From Labrenzia sp. 011 (lineage in GTDB: Bacteria > Pseudomonadota > Alphaproteobacteria > Rhizobiales > Stappiaceae): a stretch of 64,000 nucleotides of DNA. A model generated the notes under the pieces. It saw nothing but the letters and a program-made list of their open reading frames with translations, did not search any database and was not told where the DNA came from. Within the stretch, counting starts at the first letter, position 1; every line of letters starts with the position of its first letter. The DNA is taken from NCBI RefSeq assembly GCF_003075075.1, contig NZ_QCYM01000007.1, positions 1-64,000 of the forward strand, given 5' to 3'. The translations under genes and the position numbers were made by a program. This document shows, piece after piece, positions 1-10,577 of the stretch.

Positions 1-180
1 CTCGATGTCCGTATTGCCGGACTGCTTGACCGCAAGCAGGAAACCGTCCCGCACGTCGATCCCCAGACCCGCGCCACCGCCCGAAAGCGTCGTGATCATC
101 CCGACCTTCACCGGGTCCGCCTGGGCCTGACCGGTCAGTAGGGCCAACAGGCCCACACTTGCTGCAAATTTCTTCAACAT
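1..180 (-). CDS. Branched-chain amino acid-type ABC transporter substrate-binding protein (5' part only)
   Basis: Only the first 60 codons are inside the window; the rest lies beyond the left edge. The reading frame starts at an ATG (180-178) and gives a Sec signal peptide (Lys-Lys, a hydrophobic run, then an Ala-x-Ala type end around residue 21, GQAQA/D) followed by DPVKVGMITTLSGGGAGLG, typical of the mature N-terminus of LivK/HAAT type-1 periplasmic binding proteins that take up amino acids or aromatic and organic acids. The substrate cannot be read from this fragment. It probably starts a minus-strand transport operon running out of the window. Its neighbour kynA is on the same strand 132 bp upstream, which hints at a link to tryptophan or kynurenine metabolism, but that is only context. 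Confidence 0.75.
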   Translation of the reverse strand, partial: MLKKFAASVGLLALLTGQAQADPVKVGMITTLSGGGAGLGIDVRDGFLLAVKQSGNTDIE

Positions 181-312
181 GTGAAGTTCCCCTCGTTCTC
201 AATGCATTGCGAAACCGTCTCACGCGGCTCTTGTCGGGGCACTCTATCGGGACTTTTGACAATAGAAAACCGGCAATTGCTTGAAAGCTATCGGTTTATC
301 GGCGCGGTTCCG

Positions 313-1167
313 TCACAGCTCGGTCCTGACGTGCCACAGCTCCGGGAACAGTTCGACCTCCAGCATGCGCTTCAGGTAGGACACGCCTCCCGTCCCCCCG
401 GTTCCCCGTTTGAAACCGATGACCCGTTCGACCGTGGTCACGTGATTGAAACGCCAGCGGCGAAAATAGTCCTCCAGATCCACCAGCTTCTCACCGACTT
501 CGTAAAGCCCCCAATGGGCGGACGGGTCCTCGTAGACGCGCCGCCACAACGCCATGATCTGGGGAACCTCCCGATGCGGTTCCCCGGCCGGTGTTTCGGT
601 GAACGCCCGGTCGATCTCGAACCCGCTTCTGCGCGCAAAGGAAAGCACGACCTGGTAAAGGCTCGGCTGCTCGAGTTCGTCCCTCAGAAGCGCGACGCCT
701 TCCGCGTCATGTTCATGCGGCTTGATCATTGCCCTGTTGCGATTGCCGAGCGCGAATTCGATCAGGCGATACTGCAGCGACTGGAACCCGGAGGATACAC
801 CCAGGGCATCGCGGAACCGGGTATAGTCACTGGGTGTCATGGTGCGCAGCACGTCCCAGGCCGAGTTGAGCTGTTCCATGATACGACCGACCCGGGCCAG
901 CAGCTTCATGGCTTCCGGCAACCGGTCCGCGCCGATCGCCCGCCGCGCGCCGTGCAATTCATGCAGCATCAGCTTCATCCAGAGTTCGGATGTCTGGTGC
1001 TGGATGATGAAGAGAAGTTCGTCGGGAGCATCGGACAGTGGCGATTGCGCCGACAGGATCCGGGAAAGGCCCAGATAGTCCCCATAGGACATCTTGTCGG
1101 AAAATGCGGTTTCGGCGCCTTCCGTGGCCGGATCATAGGCGCCACCCGGTTCACTGCTGTCTGTCAT
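313..1167 (-). CDS. kynA: Tryptophan 2,3-dioxygenase
   Basis: Haem enzyme that opens the indole ring of L-tryptophan with O2 to give N-formylkynurenine, the first step of kynurenine catabolism in the cytoplasm. The 284-residue product has the family hallmarks: the distal-side motif [13 protein letters not shown] (His57), the proximal haem ligand in [13 protein letters not shown] (His242), and the substrate loop [12 protein letters not shown] near the C-terminus. The frame is open further upstream, but the ATG at 1167 is preceded by AGGAGAGGCAG and gives the usual family length, so the longer 318-residue version is unlikely. kynB and kynU are not seen nearby. The downstream LivK-type gene is on the same strand. 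Confidence 0.95.
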   Translation of the reverse strand: MTDSSEPGGAYDPATEGAETAFSDKMSYGDYLGLSRILSAQSPLSDAPDELLFIIQHQTSELWMKLMLHELHGARRAIGADRLPEAMKLLARVGRIMEQLNSAWDVLRTMTPSDYTRFRDALGVSSGFQSLQYRLIEFALGNRNRAMIKPHEHDAEGVALLRDELEQPSLYQVVLSFARRSGFEIDRAFTETPAGEPHREVPQIMALWRRVYEDPSAHWGLYEVGEKLVDLEDYFRRWRFNHVTTVERVIGFKRGTGGTGGVSYLKRMLEVELFPELWHVRTEL

Positions 1168-1369
1168 CTGCCTCTCCTGACCGGCTCCCGATCGCCCCGC
1201 CTCCATCTCCGGCCATGGGAAAACGGGAAGACGGATCGAAACCGGGCTGCGGGGACGGCGCCCGGTCACCCGGGCACCGTTCCCCGTACCATCATGCAGC
1301 CATCTATAGCGCCGCGAAGCCGGAATTGAACAGGGGGTGGAAACGACAGGCGGCCGAATAGGCTATGTG

Positions 1370-2458
1370 TCAGTTCCGCGCGGCATCGAGGATGGCTGCG
1401 GCGGAAAAATCGTAATGGCTGCGGTTGTTTATGGTCTTGCTGAACAGACTGAAATCGATCTTGTCCCAGTTGCCGTCACCGAGAGCCGACAGATAGAGAT
1501 CGACGTTCTGCTGCGTGACCGGCGACATCTTGAACAGGACATCGACAAAGACATCCCCCTCGAAATCCCTGAAGAAATGATCGTGCAGCATGACCATGGA
1601 CCATGCGCCGGCGAAGAAATGCCCGCCGTGGGTCATGGTCATTTCTCCTTCATGCACCGCTTCCATGCCGCGCTCGGACCAGTTGAGCCCGGCGAAGAAA
1701 ATGTCTTTCCCAGGAGTCAGACCGGCTTCGAGAGCAGCTTTGCGGGCACCGAAGGCAATGTCGTCATTCGCCGCCCACACCATATCCACCGGCATGCGCG
1801 CAAACACCTCGCTGGCGCGCCGATAGGCGACCGTCTCGTTCCAGTCAGCCGGAATTGCGTGCAGAAGCTTTACATCATCATTGTCGGCGACCGCGCGTAG
1901 CATGCCCATTTCCCGCTGAACTCCGGCAGGCGTGCTGACGTCGCCCGTAAGAGCCAGCAGGTTGAGCGGGCCGCCATCCTGCCGGACCATGCGCGCCGCA
2001 TCGATGAGGGATTGGGCCATCTCGTATCCGGCGGTTTCATTGTCCGGACTGATGGACCCCACGATGTTGCCCAGGTCGATATTGTGCTCTTCGAGATTGG
2101 CTTTCTGCTGCGGGGTCAGCTTGTTCAGCAGGAAGAAGACCTTGCTTGGCATGCCGTCCATGAGCTGCAGCAGCCGGCCGGCCGACTGGCTTTCGTTCAC
2201 CAGGACGAAATAGTCCGGGAGATCGCCATCATCCAGGCGCTTCCTGAGCAAGGCCTCCATGATATAGGGCTGCCGTTCGGCATGCAGGATTTCAAGATCC
2301 ACATCCAGATCGGCGGCAGCGGCGGCCATGGTCCTGGAAACGTCGCCCCAGAAGCCGGTCTCGCCGCCGGGATTGAGAAATGTGACACGAAAGTCGGCAG
2401 CATGCGCGACGTTGGCAAACGTCACGAAACACCAGATCCAAAGCAGCCGGAAGACCAT
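1370..2458 (-). CDS. Orphan type-1 periplasmic sugar-binding-like protein
   Basis: A 362-residue exported protein of the ribose/galactose-binding (LacI-like) fold. It begins with a signal peptide (MVFRLLWIWCFVTFANVAHA, cut before ADFRVTFLNPG), followed by features of this fold: a Gly-rich first strand, a D-ARMVRQDGGPLNLLALTGD hinge strand and DMVWAANDDIAFGARKAALEAG in the second lobe. The ATG at 2458 has AAAGGA upstream; the open frame extends 52 codons further without a good ribosome site. No permease or ATPase gene is adjacent, so it may feed a transporter encoded elsewhere or act as a ligand sensor for a membrane receptor. I cannot name its ligand. It is divergent from the transglutaminase operon. 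Confidence 0.75.
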   Translation of the reverse strand: MVFRLLWIWCFVTFANVAHAADFRVTFLNPGGETGFWGDVSRTMAAAAADLDVDLEILHAERQPYIMEALLRKRLDDGDLPDYFVLVNESQSAGRLLQLMDGMPSKVFFLLNKLTPQQKANLEEHNIDLGNIVGSISPDNETAGYEMAQSLIDAARMVRQDGGPLNLLALTGDVSTPAGVQREMGMLRAVADNDDVKLLHAIPADWNETVAYRRASEVFARMPVDMVWAANDDIAFGARKAALEAGLTPGKDIFFAGLNWSERGMEAVHEGEMTMTHGGHFFAGAWSMVMLHDHFFRDFEGDVFVDVLFKMSPVTQQNVDLYLSALGDGNWDKIDFSLFSKTINNRSHYDFSAAAILDAARN

Positions 2459-2823
2459 TGCAGTCCTTTGTAACACGTTTTTCACGGAACCGCTTCCCAG
2501 CCCGATCAGCTGTCCCGTCCGCGGCACGAAAATGCCCGCACCGCAATATGAATATAGCGCAATCACGGCAGGCACCTGAACACCCGGACGGCAGATATAA
2601 TGGCTTTCGAACACCTCAGCCAGTGTTTAAAATGACCGGCCATGCGTGCACGCAACCGCCAAGTGCAGCCCATTGACAATAATATCAGGATCCGGACGGG
2701 TTGAGGACTGTTGCCCGGCAATGACCGGCCCCGCACTTTCCGCGGCGGGCAGAAAGACATGGTGCGCAGCAGTATTATGTGAAAACCTGTGGATTGAGTT
2801 CCAACGCCTCACAGGGTCATTTC
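2459..2823. other. Divergent intergenic region
   Basis: This 365-bp gap separates two divergent genes and must hold both promoters. It is less GC-rich than its surroundings. A TTGACA hexamer at 2673-2678 has no convincing -10 partner at normal spacing. I see no clear operator, repeat or RNA gene. Confidence 0.4.
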
Positions 2824-5800
2824 ATGTCCATTCGCGCAAGCATTTATCATCTGACCCATTACCGGTACGACCGGCCGGTGACCCTGAGTCCTCAGATCAT
2901 CCGCCTTCGTCCCGCTCCCCACAGCCGCACCCGGGTTCTGTCCCATTCGCTGAAAGTCTCGCCGCAGGGCCATTTCGTCAATCATCAGCAGGACCCCTAC
3001 GGCAACTGGCTGGCCAGATTCGTCTTTCCCGAACCCGTGCGCGAATTCAAGATCGAAGTGGATCTGGTCGCGGACATGACCGTCTACAATCCCTTCGACT
3101 TCTTCGTCGAGGAGAGCGCCGAGGACTGGCCGTTCGAATACCCGGAGGAACTGCGGGACGATCTGCAGATCTACCGGCGCGCCGACCCGGCCGGACCACA
3201 TCTGGCCGCCTTTCTGGACACCGTCCCGCGCGACCGGCTGCGGACGATCGATTTCATCGTGGCCTTGAACGCGAAAGTGTCCAACGCGGTCGGCTATGTC
3301 ATCCGGATGGAAGCGGGTGTGCAGACGCCCGAGGAGACCTTCGAAAGAGGCACCGGCTCGTGCCGCGATTCAAGCTGGCTGCTGGTACAGGCCCTGCGTC
3401 ATCTGGGCTTTGCCGCCCGGTTCGTCTCCGGCTACCTCATCCAGCTGAAGCCGGATCTGGAAGCTCTGGACGGCCCCTCGGGCACCGATCACGACTTCAC
3501 CGACCTGCACGCATGGGCGGAAGTCTATCTCCCCGGTGCGGGCTGGATCGGGCTGGACCCGACCTCCGGCCTGCTCACCGGCGAAAGCCATATTCCGCTG
3601 GCGGCGACACCGCATTACACGAATGCCGCGCCGATCGTCGGGCTGGCAAGTCACGCGGAAGTCGATTTCTCATTCGACATGCGGATCAACCGTGTGGCCG
3701 AGCATCCGCGGATCACCAAACCCTTTTCCGACGAAGCCTGGACCGCGCTGAACCGGCTCGGCGAGGACGTCGACCGGGTCCTGAACCAGGAAGACGTCCG
3801 CCTGACCATGGGCGGCGAGCCGACCTTCGTGTCCATCGACGATTTCGAGGCAGACGAATGGAACACGGAGGCCGTCGGCCCGACCAAGCGCGAGAAGGCG
3901 GACATTCTCATCCGCCGCCTGCGCAAGCGTTTCGCGCCCGGCGGGTTTCTTCATTACGGACAGGGCAAGTGGTATCCGGGAGAAACCCTTCCCCGCTGGA
4001 CGTTCTCCCTTTACTGGCGGCGTGACGACAAGCCCATCTGGAACGACCCGGAGCTGATCGCCGAGGAAGGCAGTGACACCGGCGCGGATGCGGAAAAGTC
4101 GGACGCCCTGCTGCGGCAGATTGCCAGACGGCTCGACATCGATCCCCACTATGTGGTTCCGGCCTACGAGGATCCCGCCGTCTGGCTGGTGAAGGAAGCC
4201 GGCCTGCCGGAGAACGTCACCCCGGACAATTCCGAACTCGAGGATGCCGAGGCACGTCACCGGATCGCGCGGGTCTTTGACCGCGGGCTGACCTCCCCTT
4301 CGGGCCATGTCCTGCCCATCCAGCGCTGGCAGGCCAGGGCCTCCGGGCACAAATGGCGGTCGGAAGACTGGAAGCTGCGCCGCGATGCCCTGTTTCTGGT
4401 CCCCGGAGACAGTCCCGTCGGATACCGCATCCCGCTGGAATCGCTGCCGCATGTGCCGCCCGCGCAATATCCCTACACGAATATTGCCGACCCGACCGTT
4501 CCCAGGGAGCCCCTGCCGGAGTTCCCGGTGGGACCGCGTCCCGAACGTGCGCAGGACATTGCACATTTCACTGCCGCGGGTCCCCAGCAGGAAAGACAGG
4601 AACAGGAGCTGCCGGATAGCGAAATCGGCAAGGCCGTCGTGCGGACCGCCCTGTCCGTGGAACCGCGCGACGGACGGCTTTGCGTCTTCATGCCGCCGGT
4701 GGAGGCGATCGAGGACTATCTTGAACTGATCTCGGCTGCGGAAACCGCCGCTGCCGATCTCGGCATTCCGGTGCATATCGAGGGCTATCCGCCTCCGCCC
4801 GATCCGCGCATGAACGTCATCCGGGTCGCTCCGGATCCAGGCGTGATCGAAGTCAACATCCATCCGGCCGCGAGCTGGAAGGATTGCGTGGCCATTACCG
4901 AAGGCGTCTACGAGGAGGCCCGCAACACCCGTCTGGGTGCCGACAAGTTCATGATCGACGGCAAGCACACCGGGACCGGCGGCGGCAATCACGTCGTGGT
5001 CGGCGGCGCCACGCCGCTCGACAGCCCGTTCCTGCGCCGTCCGGATCTGCTGCGCAGTCTTGTCCTGCACTGGCAGCGGCATCCGAGCCTGTCCTATCTG
5101 TTCTCCGGCCTCTTCATCGGCCCAACGTCCCAGGCTCCACGCGTCGACGAAGCGCGGCATGACGGACTGTACGAGCTGGAAGTCGCCCTCTCGCAGATCA
5201 AGCGCCCGGACGAGGGGCCGACGCCTTTCCCCTGGCTGGTCGACCGACTGCTGCGCAATCTCCTGGTCGATGTCACCGGCAACACCCACCGGGCGGAAAT
5301 CTGCATCGACAAGCTCTATTCGCCGGATGGCCCGACCGGCCGCCTCGGCCTTGTCGAGTTCCGCGGCTTCGAAATGCCGCCCGACCCGCGCATGAGCCTT
5401 GCCCAGCAACTGCTCATGCGCGCCCTGATCGCCCGGCTGTGGCAACACCCGTTGACCGGCAACCTGACGCGCTGGGGCACGGCCCTCCACGACCGTTTCA
5501 TGCTGCCGCATTACGTGTGGACCGATTTCCAGGACGTCCTGCGCGATCTGGACCATCACGGCTTTGCCATGCGTCCGGACTGGTTCGAAGCCCAGGCGGA
5601 GTTCCGCTTCCCCTTCTGCGGGGAAATCGAGGTGGAAGGTGTCCATCTGGAGCTGCGGCAGGCGCTGGAACCCTGGCACGTCCTGGGAGAGACAGGCGCG
5701 ATCGGCGGGACGGTGCGCTATACCGACAGTTCCACCGAACGCCTTCAGGTCAAGCTCACCACCAGTGACCCGGAACGCTACACCGTGACCTGCAACAGGC

Positions 5801-6156
5801 GCATGATGCCGCTGCGGAAAACCGAAACGAACGGCGTCTCGGTCGCCGGTGTCCGCTACAAGGCCTGGCAACCGTCCATGGCACTGCATCCGGTTCACCC
5901 GGTTGACGCACCGCTGACCTTCGATATCTTCGACCGCTGGAGCGGACGGGCCCTTGGCGGCTGCGTGTATCATGTCGCCCACCCGGGCGGTCGCAGCTAC
6001 GAGACATTTCCGGTCAACGGCAACGAGGCCGAGGCGCGGCGGCTGGCGCGGTTCGAACCGCACGGCCACACGCCCGGTCTCTATGTGCCGGAGGTGGAAC
6101 ACCCCCATCCGGAGTTTCCGTTGACCTTGGACCTGCGCCGACCGCACAATGTCTGA
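2824..6156 (+). CDS. Transglutaminase-like / DUF2126 protein
   Basis: A large 1110-residue protein. Residues about 4-85 form the beta-strand Bact_transglu_N domain, about 150-260 a papain-like transglutaminase core with an intact triad (Cys180 in GSCRDSSW, His229 in DLHAWAEVY, Asp245 in GLDPTSG), and about 330 to the end the DUF2126 region with [13 protein letters not shown] and [14 protein letters not shown]2126 is related to COOH-NH2 ligases, and the family has been predicted from gene neighbourhoods (Iyer, Aravind and co-workers) to attach or trim peptides; no substrate is established. The start at 2824 follows AGGGTC, and an upstream ATG at 2779 lacks a good site. Thirty-eight bases separate it from the ATP-grasp/alpha-E gene, so they are probably co-transcribed. 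Confidence 0.88.
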   Translation: MSIRASIYHLTHYRYDRPVTLSPQIIRLRPAPHSRTRVLSHSLKVSPQGHFVNHQQDPYGNWLARFVFPEPVREFKIEVDLVADMTVYNPFDFFVEESAEDWPFEYPEELRDDLQIYRRADPAGPHLAAFLDTVPRDRLRTIDFIVALNAKVSNAVGYVIRMEAGVQTPEETFERGTGSCRDSSWLLVQALRHLGFAARFVSGYLIQLKPDLEALDGPSGTDHDFTDLHAWAEVYLPGAGWIGLDPTSGLLTGESHIPLAATPHYTNAAPIVGLASHAEVDFSFDMRINRVAEHPRITKPFSDEAWTALNRLGEDVDRVLNQEDVRLTMGGEPTFVSIDDFEADEWNTEAVGPTKREKADILIRRLRKRFAPGGFLHYGQGKWYPGETLPRWTFSLYWRRDDKPIWNDPELIAEEGSDTGADAEKSDALLRQIARRLDIDPHYVVPAYEDPAVWLVKEAGLPENVTPDNSELEDAEARHRIARVFDRGLTSPSGHVLPIQRWQARASGHKWRSEDWKLRRDALFLVPGDSPVGYRIPLESLPHVPPAQYPYTNIADPTVPREPLPEFPVGPRPERAQDIAHFTAAGPQQERQEQELPDSEIGKAVVRTALSVEPRDGRLCVFMPPVEAIEDYLELISAAETAAADLGIPVHIEGYPPPPDPRMNVIRVAPDPGVIEVNIHPAASWKDCVAITEGVYEEARNTRLGADKFMIDGKHTGTGGGNHVVVGGATPLDSPFLRRPDLLRSLVLHWQRHPSLSYLFSGLFIGPTSQAPRVDEARHDGLYELEVALSQIKRPDEGPTPFPWLVDRLLRNLLVDVTGNTHRAEICIDKLYSPDGPTGRLGLVEFRGFEMPPDPRMSLAQQLLMRALIARLWQHPLTGNLTRWGTALHDRFMLPHYVWTDFQDVLRDLDHHGFAMRPDWFEAQAEFRFPFCGEIEVEGVHLELRQALEPWHVLGETGAIGGTVRYTDSSTERLQVKLTTSDPERYTVTCNRRMMPLRKTETNGVSVAGVRYKAWQPSMALHPVHPVDAPLTFDIFDRWSGRALGGCVYHVAHPGGRSYETFPVNGNEAEARRLARFEPHGHTPGLYVPEVEHPHPEFPLTLDLRRPHNV

Positions 6157-6194
6157 CGGTCGCACAGGCGGCAGCCTTCGAGGGGACGTGATGC

Positions 6195-8600
6195 ATGAGT
6201 TTGGACGAAACCGTTATATCGGGTGATCCCGGGCGGGGATTGCTGAAATCCTACCGCCCCTATCCCGGTGTTTCGGACGAGCTCCTGGATCCCGCCGGCC
6301 GGGTACGACCGGTATGGCGCCCCTTTATCGATCACCTGTCCACCCAGACACCGGAAGAGATCGGCGAACGATTCGCGCGCGGCAACCAGTATCTCAACGA
6401 CGCCGGGGTCTATTTCCGCCACTATGGCCAGGACGGAACCCACGAGCGCGAATGGCCGCTCAGCCACATACCGGTGATCATCAGCGAGGACGACTGGCAG
6501 GCCATTACCGACGGCCTCGTCCAGCGCGCCGGACTATTGGAACAGCTGGTCGCCGACCTTTACGGCCCCAACGATCTGGTACGCGACGGTTACCTGCCGG
6601 CAAGCCTGATCGCCAGAAGTCCGGAATGGCAGCGCCCCCTGGTCGGCGTCACGCCCAAGTCGGGTCACTTCCTGCATTTTCTCGCCTTCGAGATCGGACG
6701 TGGTCCGGACGGCACCTGGTGGGTCCTGTCGGACCGGGCGCAGGCGCCTTCGGGCGCGGGCTTCGCTCTGGAAAACAGGGTCGCCACCGGCCGCGTCTTC
6801 AACGAATATTTCGCAAGGGCGAATGTTCATCGGCTCGCCGGTTTCTTCCGCCGCTTTCGCGACCATCTTGTCGAACTGCGCGGCGAAACGGACAGCCGGG
6901 TTTCCATTCTGACACCCGGTCCGATGAACGACACCTATTTCGAACATGCCTATATCGCCCGCTACCTCGGCTTCATGCTTCTGGAAGGCGAGGACCTGAC
7001 GGTGGAGAACGGGCAACTGATGGTGCGCACCGTCGCCGGTCTGAAACCGGTCAGCGTGCTGTGGCGCCGCCTCGACGCCGCCTGGGCCGATCCGCTGGAA
7101 CTGGAGGAATCTTCCCGTATCGGCACCCCCGGCCTGGTTCAGGCCGTACGCGAAGGCTCCGTCACCATGGTCAACGCGCTGGGGAGCGGCATTCTGGAAA
7201 CCCGCGCCCTGCTCGCCTTTCTTCCGCGCATCAGCAAGCGGCTTCTGGGAGAGCCGCTCAGGTTGCCGAATGTCGCCACATGGTGGTGCGGCGACCCCAC
7301 CCCGCGGGACTATGTCAAAAAGCATGCGGAAAGGATGATGTTCAGTCCGGCGCTTTCCACGTCGCTGCCTTTCTCCTCGGCGCAGACGGATTTCATCGGC
7401 CGTGACTTCGAACGGTTCCACAAGGGCATTCTCGAAACCTGGATCGACAGCAAGGCGAGTGATCTTGTCGGCCAGGAAGCGGTCACCCTGTCGACAACGC
7501 CGGCCTATCACGATGGCGGGCTCGTGCCGCGGCCGATGAGCCTGCGCGTTTTCCTCGCCCGCACGGAAAACGGCTGGGAGGTCATGGCCGGAGGCTTCGC
7601 CCGCATCGGCCGGACGGAAGATGCCAGCGCCCTCGCCATGCAGGAGGGCGGCTCCACGGCGGATGTGTGGATCGTCGGCGACCGCAAACCGCCCCGGGAC
7701 TCGCTTCTGCACCAGAACGAGCTGCCCTATTTCAAATCCCAGGCCGGCACCCTGCCCGCCCGCGCCGCCGACAACCTCTTCTGGCTCGGACGCTATGTGG
7801 AACGCGCGGAAGGCGCGGTCCGCCTGCTGCGCGCCTATCATGCCCGCCTTCAGGAAACCGCCGACCCGGAGGCGCCCCTGGTCACCATGACGGCGGCATA
7901 TCTGGAAGAGATCGGGGTTGCCCCGGACGCGCCGGTCCCCGAGAGCCTCTGCGACATACTGCAATCGGCGGTCACCAGCGCCAGCAAGGTGCGCGACCGG
8001 TTTTCCGTCGACGGCTGGCTCGCCCTGAACGATCTTGCCCAGGCTGCCAACAGCGCACGGCTGACACAGCGCCACAACGGCGACGTGCCGCGTGCCATGG
8101 GGCTGCTGCTGCGCAAGATCACCGGCTTTTCCGGGCTGGTGCACGAAAACATGTACCGTTTCATCGGCTGGCGCTTCCTGAGCCTCGGCCGGGCACTGGA
8201 ACGGGCCCACGGCATGGCGGACCTCCTGTCCGTCTTCACCAGCCCCGAGGCACCGGAAGGGGCGCTGGAACTTCTGCTGGAAGTCGGCGACAGCGCCATG
8301 TCCATGCGCCGCCGCTACGCGGTTTCCGTCAGTCAGGCAACGGTTCTCGACCTGCTCGCGATGGATACGAAGAACCCGCGCGCGGTCCTTTACCAGTTGA
8401 CGGAAATGAAGGACCACATCGCCCTTCTGCCGGGAGCAACCGAATCTGGTCACCTGTCGAACCTCGCCCGGTCGATCCTGCAGATTCACACCAGTCTGGC
8501 GATCGCGACCCCGGACACCCTGACCCCGGACATGCTGGCGGAGCTGCGCGACCAGATCGCCGGTCTTTCCGTCGAACTGACCGATGCCTATATCCGCTAA
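6195..8600 (+). CDS. Circularly permuted ATP-grasp (DUF404/407) fused to alpha-E (DUF403) domain
   Basis: An 801-residue fusion. Residues about 20-480 match the circularly permuted ATP-grasp type 2 module (GVYFRHYGQDG, RNPE-like SPEWQRPLVGVTPKSG, SDRAQAPSGAGFALENR, TWWCGD and a late GGLVPRPMSLRVFLA). From about residue 518 (LPARAADNLFWLGRYVERAE) to the end is the helical alpha-E domain. In many bacteria these are two adjacent genes; here they are one chain. ATP-grasp enzymes make amide bonds through acyl-phosphates, and this pair with transglutaminase-like proteins is a predicted but experimentally unproven peptide-ligation system. The GAGGGGACGTG region upstream of the ATG contains a plausible ribosome site. 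It is the middle gene of a three-gene operon. Confidence 0.88.
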   Translation: MSLDETVISGDPGRGLLKSYRPYPGVSDELLDPAGRVRPVWRPFIDHLSTQTPEEIGERFARGNQYLNDAGVYFRHYGQDGTHEREWPLSHIPVIISEDDWQAITDGLVQRAGLLEQLVADLYGPNDLVRDGYLPASLIARSPEWQRPLVGVTPKSGHFLHFLAFEIGRGPDGTWWVLSDRAQAPSGAGFALENRVATGRVFNEYFARANVHRLAGFFRRFRDHLVELRGETDSRVSILTPGPMNDTYFEHAYIARYLGFMLLEGEDLTVENGQLMVRTVAGLKPVSVLWRRLDAAWADPLELEESSRIGTPGLVQAVREGSVTMVNALGSGILETRALLAFLPRISKRLLGEPLRLPNVATWWCGDPTPRDYVKKHAERMMFSPALSTSLPFSSAQTDFIGRDFERFHKGILETWIDSKASDLVGQEAVTLSTTPAYHDGGLVPRPMSLRVFLARTENGWEVMAGGFARIGRTEDASALAMQEGGSTADVWIVGDRKPPRDSLLHQNELPYFKSQAGTLPARAADNLFWLGRYVERAEGAVRLLRAYHARLQETADPEAPLVTMTAAYLEEIGVAPDAPVPESLCDILQSAVTSASKVRDRFSVDGWLALNDLAQAANSARLTQRHNGDVPRAMGLLLRKITGFSGLVHENMYRFIGWRFLSLGRALERAHGMADLLSVFTSPEAPEGALELLLEVGDSAMSMRRRYAVSVSQATVLDLLAMDTKNPRAVLYQLTEMKDHIALLPGATESGHLSNLARSILQIHTSLAIATPDTLTPDMLAELRDQIAGLSVELTDAYIR

Positions 8601-8630
8601 CGATCCGCGAGCACGCGGTGTGAGGCAGCC

Positions 8631-9506
8631 TTGCTCTACGACATAACGCTTGAAATCACCCATGACTACGCAAGTCCGGCCAATTCGGGACGCCACGCCC
8701 TGCGCCTGATGCCGGCAACGATCCCGCAGGAGCAGAGCCTGCTGGCCGGACGGATTTCTCTCCTGCCGGAACCGTCGGAGCGGCAGGAGCGCAAGGATTT
8801 CTTCGGCAACGCCGTGACCGATATCGCCTACAGGAAATCCCACAGCGAGCTGTGCTTCAAACTGACCGCCCGGGTGGAGCGGACCGCCACTCCCGAGGCC
8901 TTCGACATTTCCCCGTCGCTGAAGTCCCTAGCAAGGGAACTTGCCGGCATCCGTTCGCTCAGGCCGGAGGAACCGGTTCATTTCCTTGCCGCCTCGCCCC
9001 GCCTGCCCCTCGATCCGGCATTCGCCGTGTACGGGCGGGAACATGTCACCGCGGACACGAGTGCCGTCTCCGCTGTCGAGACGATCGGCAAAGCCCTCCA
9101 CCAGGACATGCGTTTCGACGCGGAGGCGACCACCGTGGACACGCCCGCCCTTGAAGCCTTCGAACGCCGCCACGGCGTGTGCCAGGATTTCTCCCACATC
9201 ATGATCGCCTGCCTCCGGAGCATCGGCATACCGGCAGGTTACGTCAGCGGCTTCCTCAGAACGACCCCGCCTGAAGGCCGGCCCCGGCTGGAAGGCGCCG
9301 ACGCCATGCATGCCTGGGTGCGCGCGTGGTGCGGGATCGAGATCGGCTGGATCGAATACGATCCGACGAATGCGGTCCGCGTCGGACAGGACCACATCGT
9401 CGTTGCCAGGGGCCGCGACTATGGCGACGCCGCCCCCGTCAAGGGTGTGCTGCGCACCGCCGGTGGTCAGAAGACCGACCACAAGGTGGATGTCGTTCCC
9501 CGCTGA
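8631..9506 (+). CDS. Transglutaminase family protein
   Basis: A 291-residue cytoplasmic transglutaminase-like protein, the third gene of the cluster. An N-terminal Bact_transglu_N beta-domain (YDITLEITHDYASPANSGRH) precedes the catalytic core, with Cys184 in GVCQDFSH, His227 in DAMHAWVRAW and Asp244 in EYDPTN, so the triad is complete. The start is TTG at 8631, chosen because GTGAGGC lies directly upstream and no in-frame ATG or GTG lies between the previous stop codon and this point. Family members are predicted to be peptidases or amide-bond transferases acting with the ATP-grasp/alpha-E partner; no substrate is known. The close spacing (30 bp) supports one transcript with the two preceding genes. 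Confidence 0.87.
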   Translation: MLYDITLEITHDYASPANSGRHALRLMPATIPQEQSLLAGRISLLPEPSERQERKDFFGNAVTDIAYRKSHSELCFKLTARVERTATPEAFDISPSLKSLARELAGIRSLRPEEPVHFLAASPRLPLDPAFAVYGREHVTADTSAVSAVETIGKALHQDMRFDAEATTVDTPALEAFERRHGVCQDFSHIMIACLRSIGIPAGYVSGFLRTTPPEGRPRLEGADAMHAWVRAWCGIEIGWIEYDPTNAVRVGQDHIVVARGRDYGDAAPVKGVLRTAGGQKTDHKVDVVPR

Positions 9507-9645
9507 GCCTGCGTGCGCGGCGCCCGTGCGACCGGCCGGGCGGCCCGTTCCTCATTGCGGGATATCCCCCGATCGTCTGCCGGAAGTTGTTTCCAACCGC
9601 GCTCATTTGTTAAACTGTGGTCCGCAACTTCGGGTGCGGGAGCAG

Positions 9646-10488
9646 ATGATGCGTGCGGTTCTCATGGCAGTCCTTGTCCTGCTTGTATCGACCGGTACAA
9701 GCCTGGCCGACTACAACGACTCAAAGAGCTGGTTTCACGGCATGGCCTACGAGCAGCGCATCCGCACCCAGTTTCTGCTGGTCTTCACCGGCGACTATGA
9801 CGGACCGGTCGACGGCGCCTTCGGTCGCCTCACCTACAAGGGGCTGACAGCCTTTCAGAAACACCGCGAGTATGTTCCGGACGGCATTCTGGATCCCCGG
9901 CAGATGCTGGTCCTGCAGCGCGACGGGCTTGATCTTGTCCGGCGCGTGGGCTTCGAGACCATGGACGAGACCGCAAGCGGACTGACCCTCGGCGTTCCGG
10001 TCAAGCTGTTCGAGCCGGCCACGCCGTCCGGACGCGGGCGCCACTGGCTGGCCCATGACCGCAGTATCGAGCTGGAAACCTGGCGCGTCCCCCGGCAGGA
10101 GACCGGTTACCGGGCGCTCTATCGCCGGTTGACCCGACCCCGGGAGGGCCGCGTCGTCGAACACAGCAGCTTCCGCAATGACCATTTCATCGTGTCCGGA
10201 CGGCAGGACGGGCGCGACTTTTATCTGAGGGTCATGAAGTCACCTCGGGACAGCCGGGGCTTCTCGCTTTTCTGGAACCCGAAACACGCCGTGTTCATGG
10301 ACCGGGTGGCCGTCGCCATGTCCAGCAGCATGACCGGCATCATGGAGCAGGAGGAAAGTCGTCCGAACGACACGATGGACACCCCCGATCAGATGTCGCC
10401 GCCACCGGAAAACGAGGACCTGAATGCAGCTGTCCCGCCACCCGGAACCGTGACATCACGATCCACCGGCAGCGGGACAGGCTCCTGA
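9646..10488 (+). CDS. Exported peptidoglycan-binding domain protein
   Basis: A 280-residue exported protein. A short signal peptide (MMRAVLMAVLVLLVSTGTSLA) precedes a PG_binding_1-like helical motif at about residues 38-90 (YDGPVDGAFGRLTYKGLTAFQKH, with the typical G-x-(L/F)-D-G-x-x-G pattern). A globular region of unknown function follows, and the tail from about residue 235 is Pro/Ser/Thr-rich and probably disordered. Start choice: GGGAG lies 3 bp before the ATG at 9646 and 6 bp before the one at 9649, so translation may begin at the second Met. It follows the transglutaminase operon after a 139-bp gap and may be separately transcribed. Role inferred: a cell-wall-associated periplasmic protein. 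Confidence 0.7.
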   Translation: MMRAVLMAVLVLLVSTGTSLADYNDSKSWFHGMAYEQRIRTQFLLVFTGDYDGPVDGAFGRLTYKGLTAFQKHREYVPDGILDPRQMLVLQRDGLDLVRRVGFETMDETASGLTLGVPVKLFEPATPSGRGRHWLAHDRSIELETWRVPRQETGYRALYRRLTRPREGRVVEHSSFRNDHFIVSGRQDGRDFYLRVMKSPRDSRGFSLFWNPKHAVFMDRVAVAMSSSMTGIMEQEESRPNDTMDTPDQMSPPPENEDLNAAVPPPGTVTSRSTGSGTGS

Positions 10489-10577
10489 CATGCGGACCGC
10501 TTACCCCGCAGGGCAGCGGACCGCCGCCGGTTCCGAGCAACTTCTGGAGCACGGGACCGGGCGGGAACGCCGCGCCG

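Noticed and set aside
2673..2701. TTGACA promoter in the divergent gap before the transglutaminase gene
   Set aside because: No acceptable -10 hexamer at 15-19 bp spacing; left as an unassigned hexamer.
3670..6165. Long minus-strand frame opposite the transglutaminase-DUF2126 gene
   Set aside because: It has no family motifs and mirrors a GC-rich coding gene with intact catalytic residues on the other strand. The same applies to the long frame at 6534-8843.
9310..9645. N-terminal extension of the peptidoglycan-binding protein into the transglutaminase gene
   Set aside because: The extension is a shadow of the transglutaminase 3' end and would bury a clear signal peptide that starts at 9646/9649.
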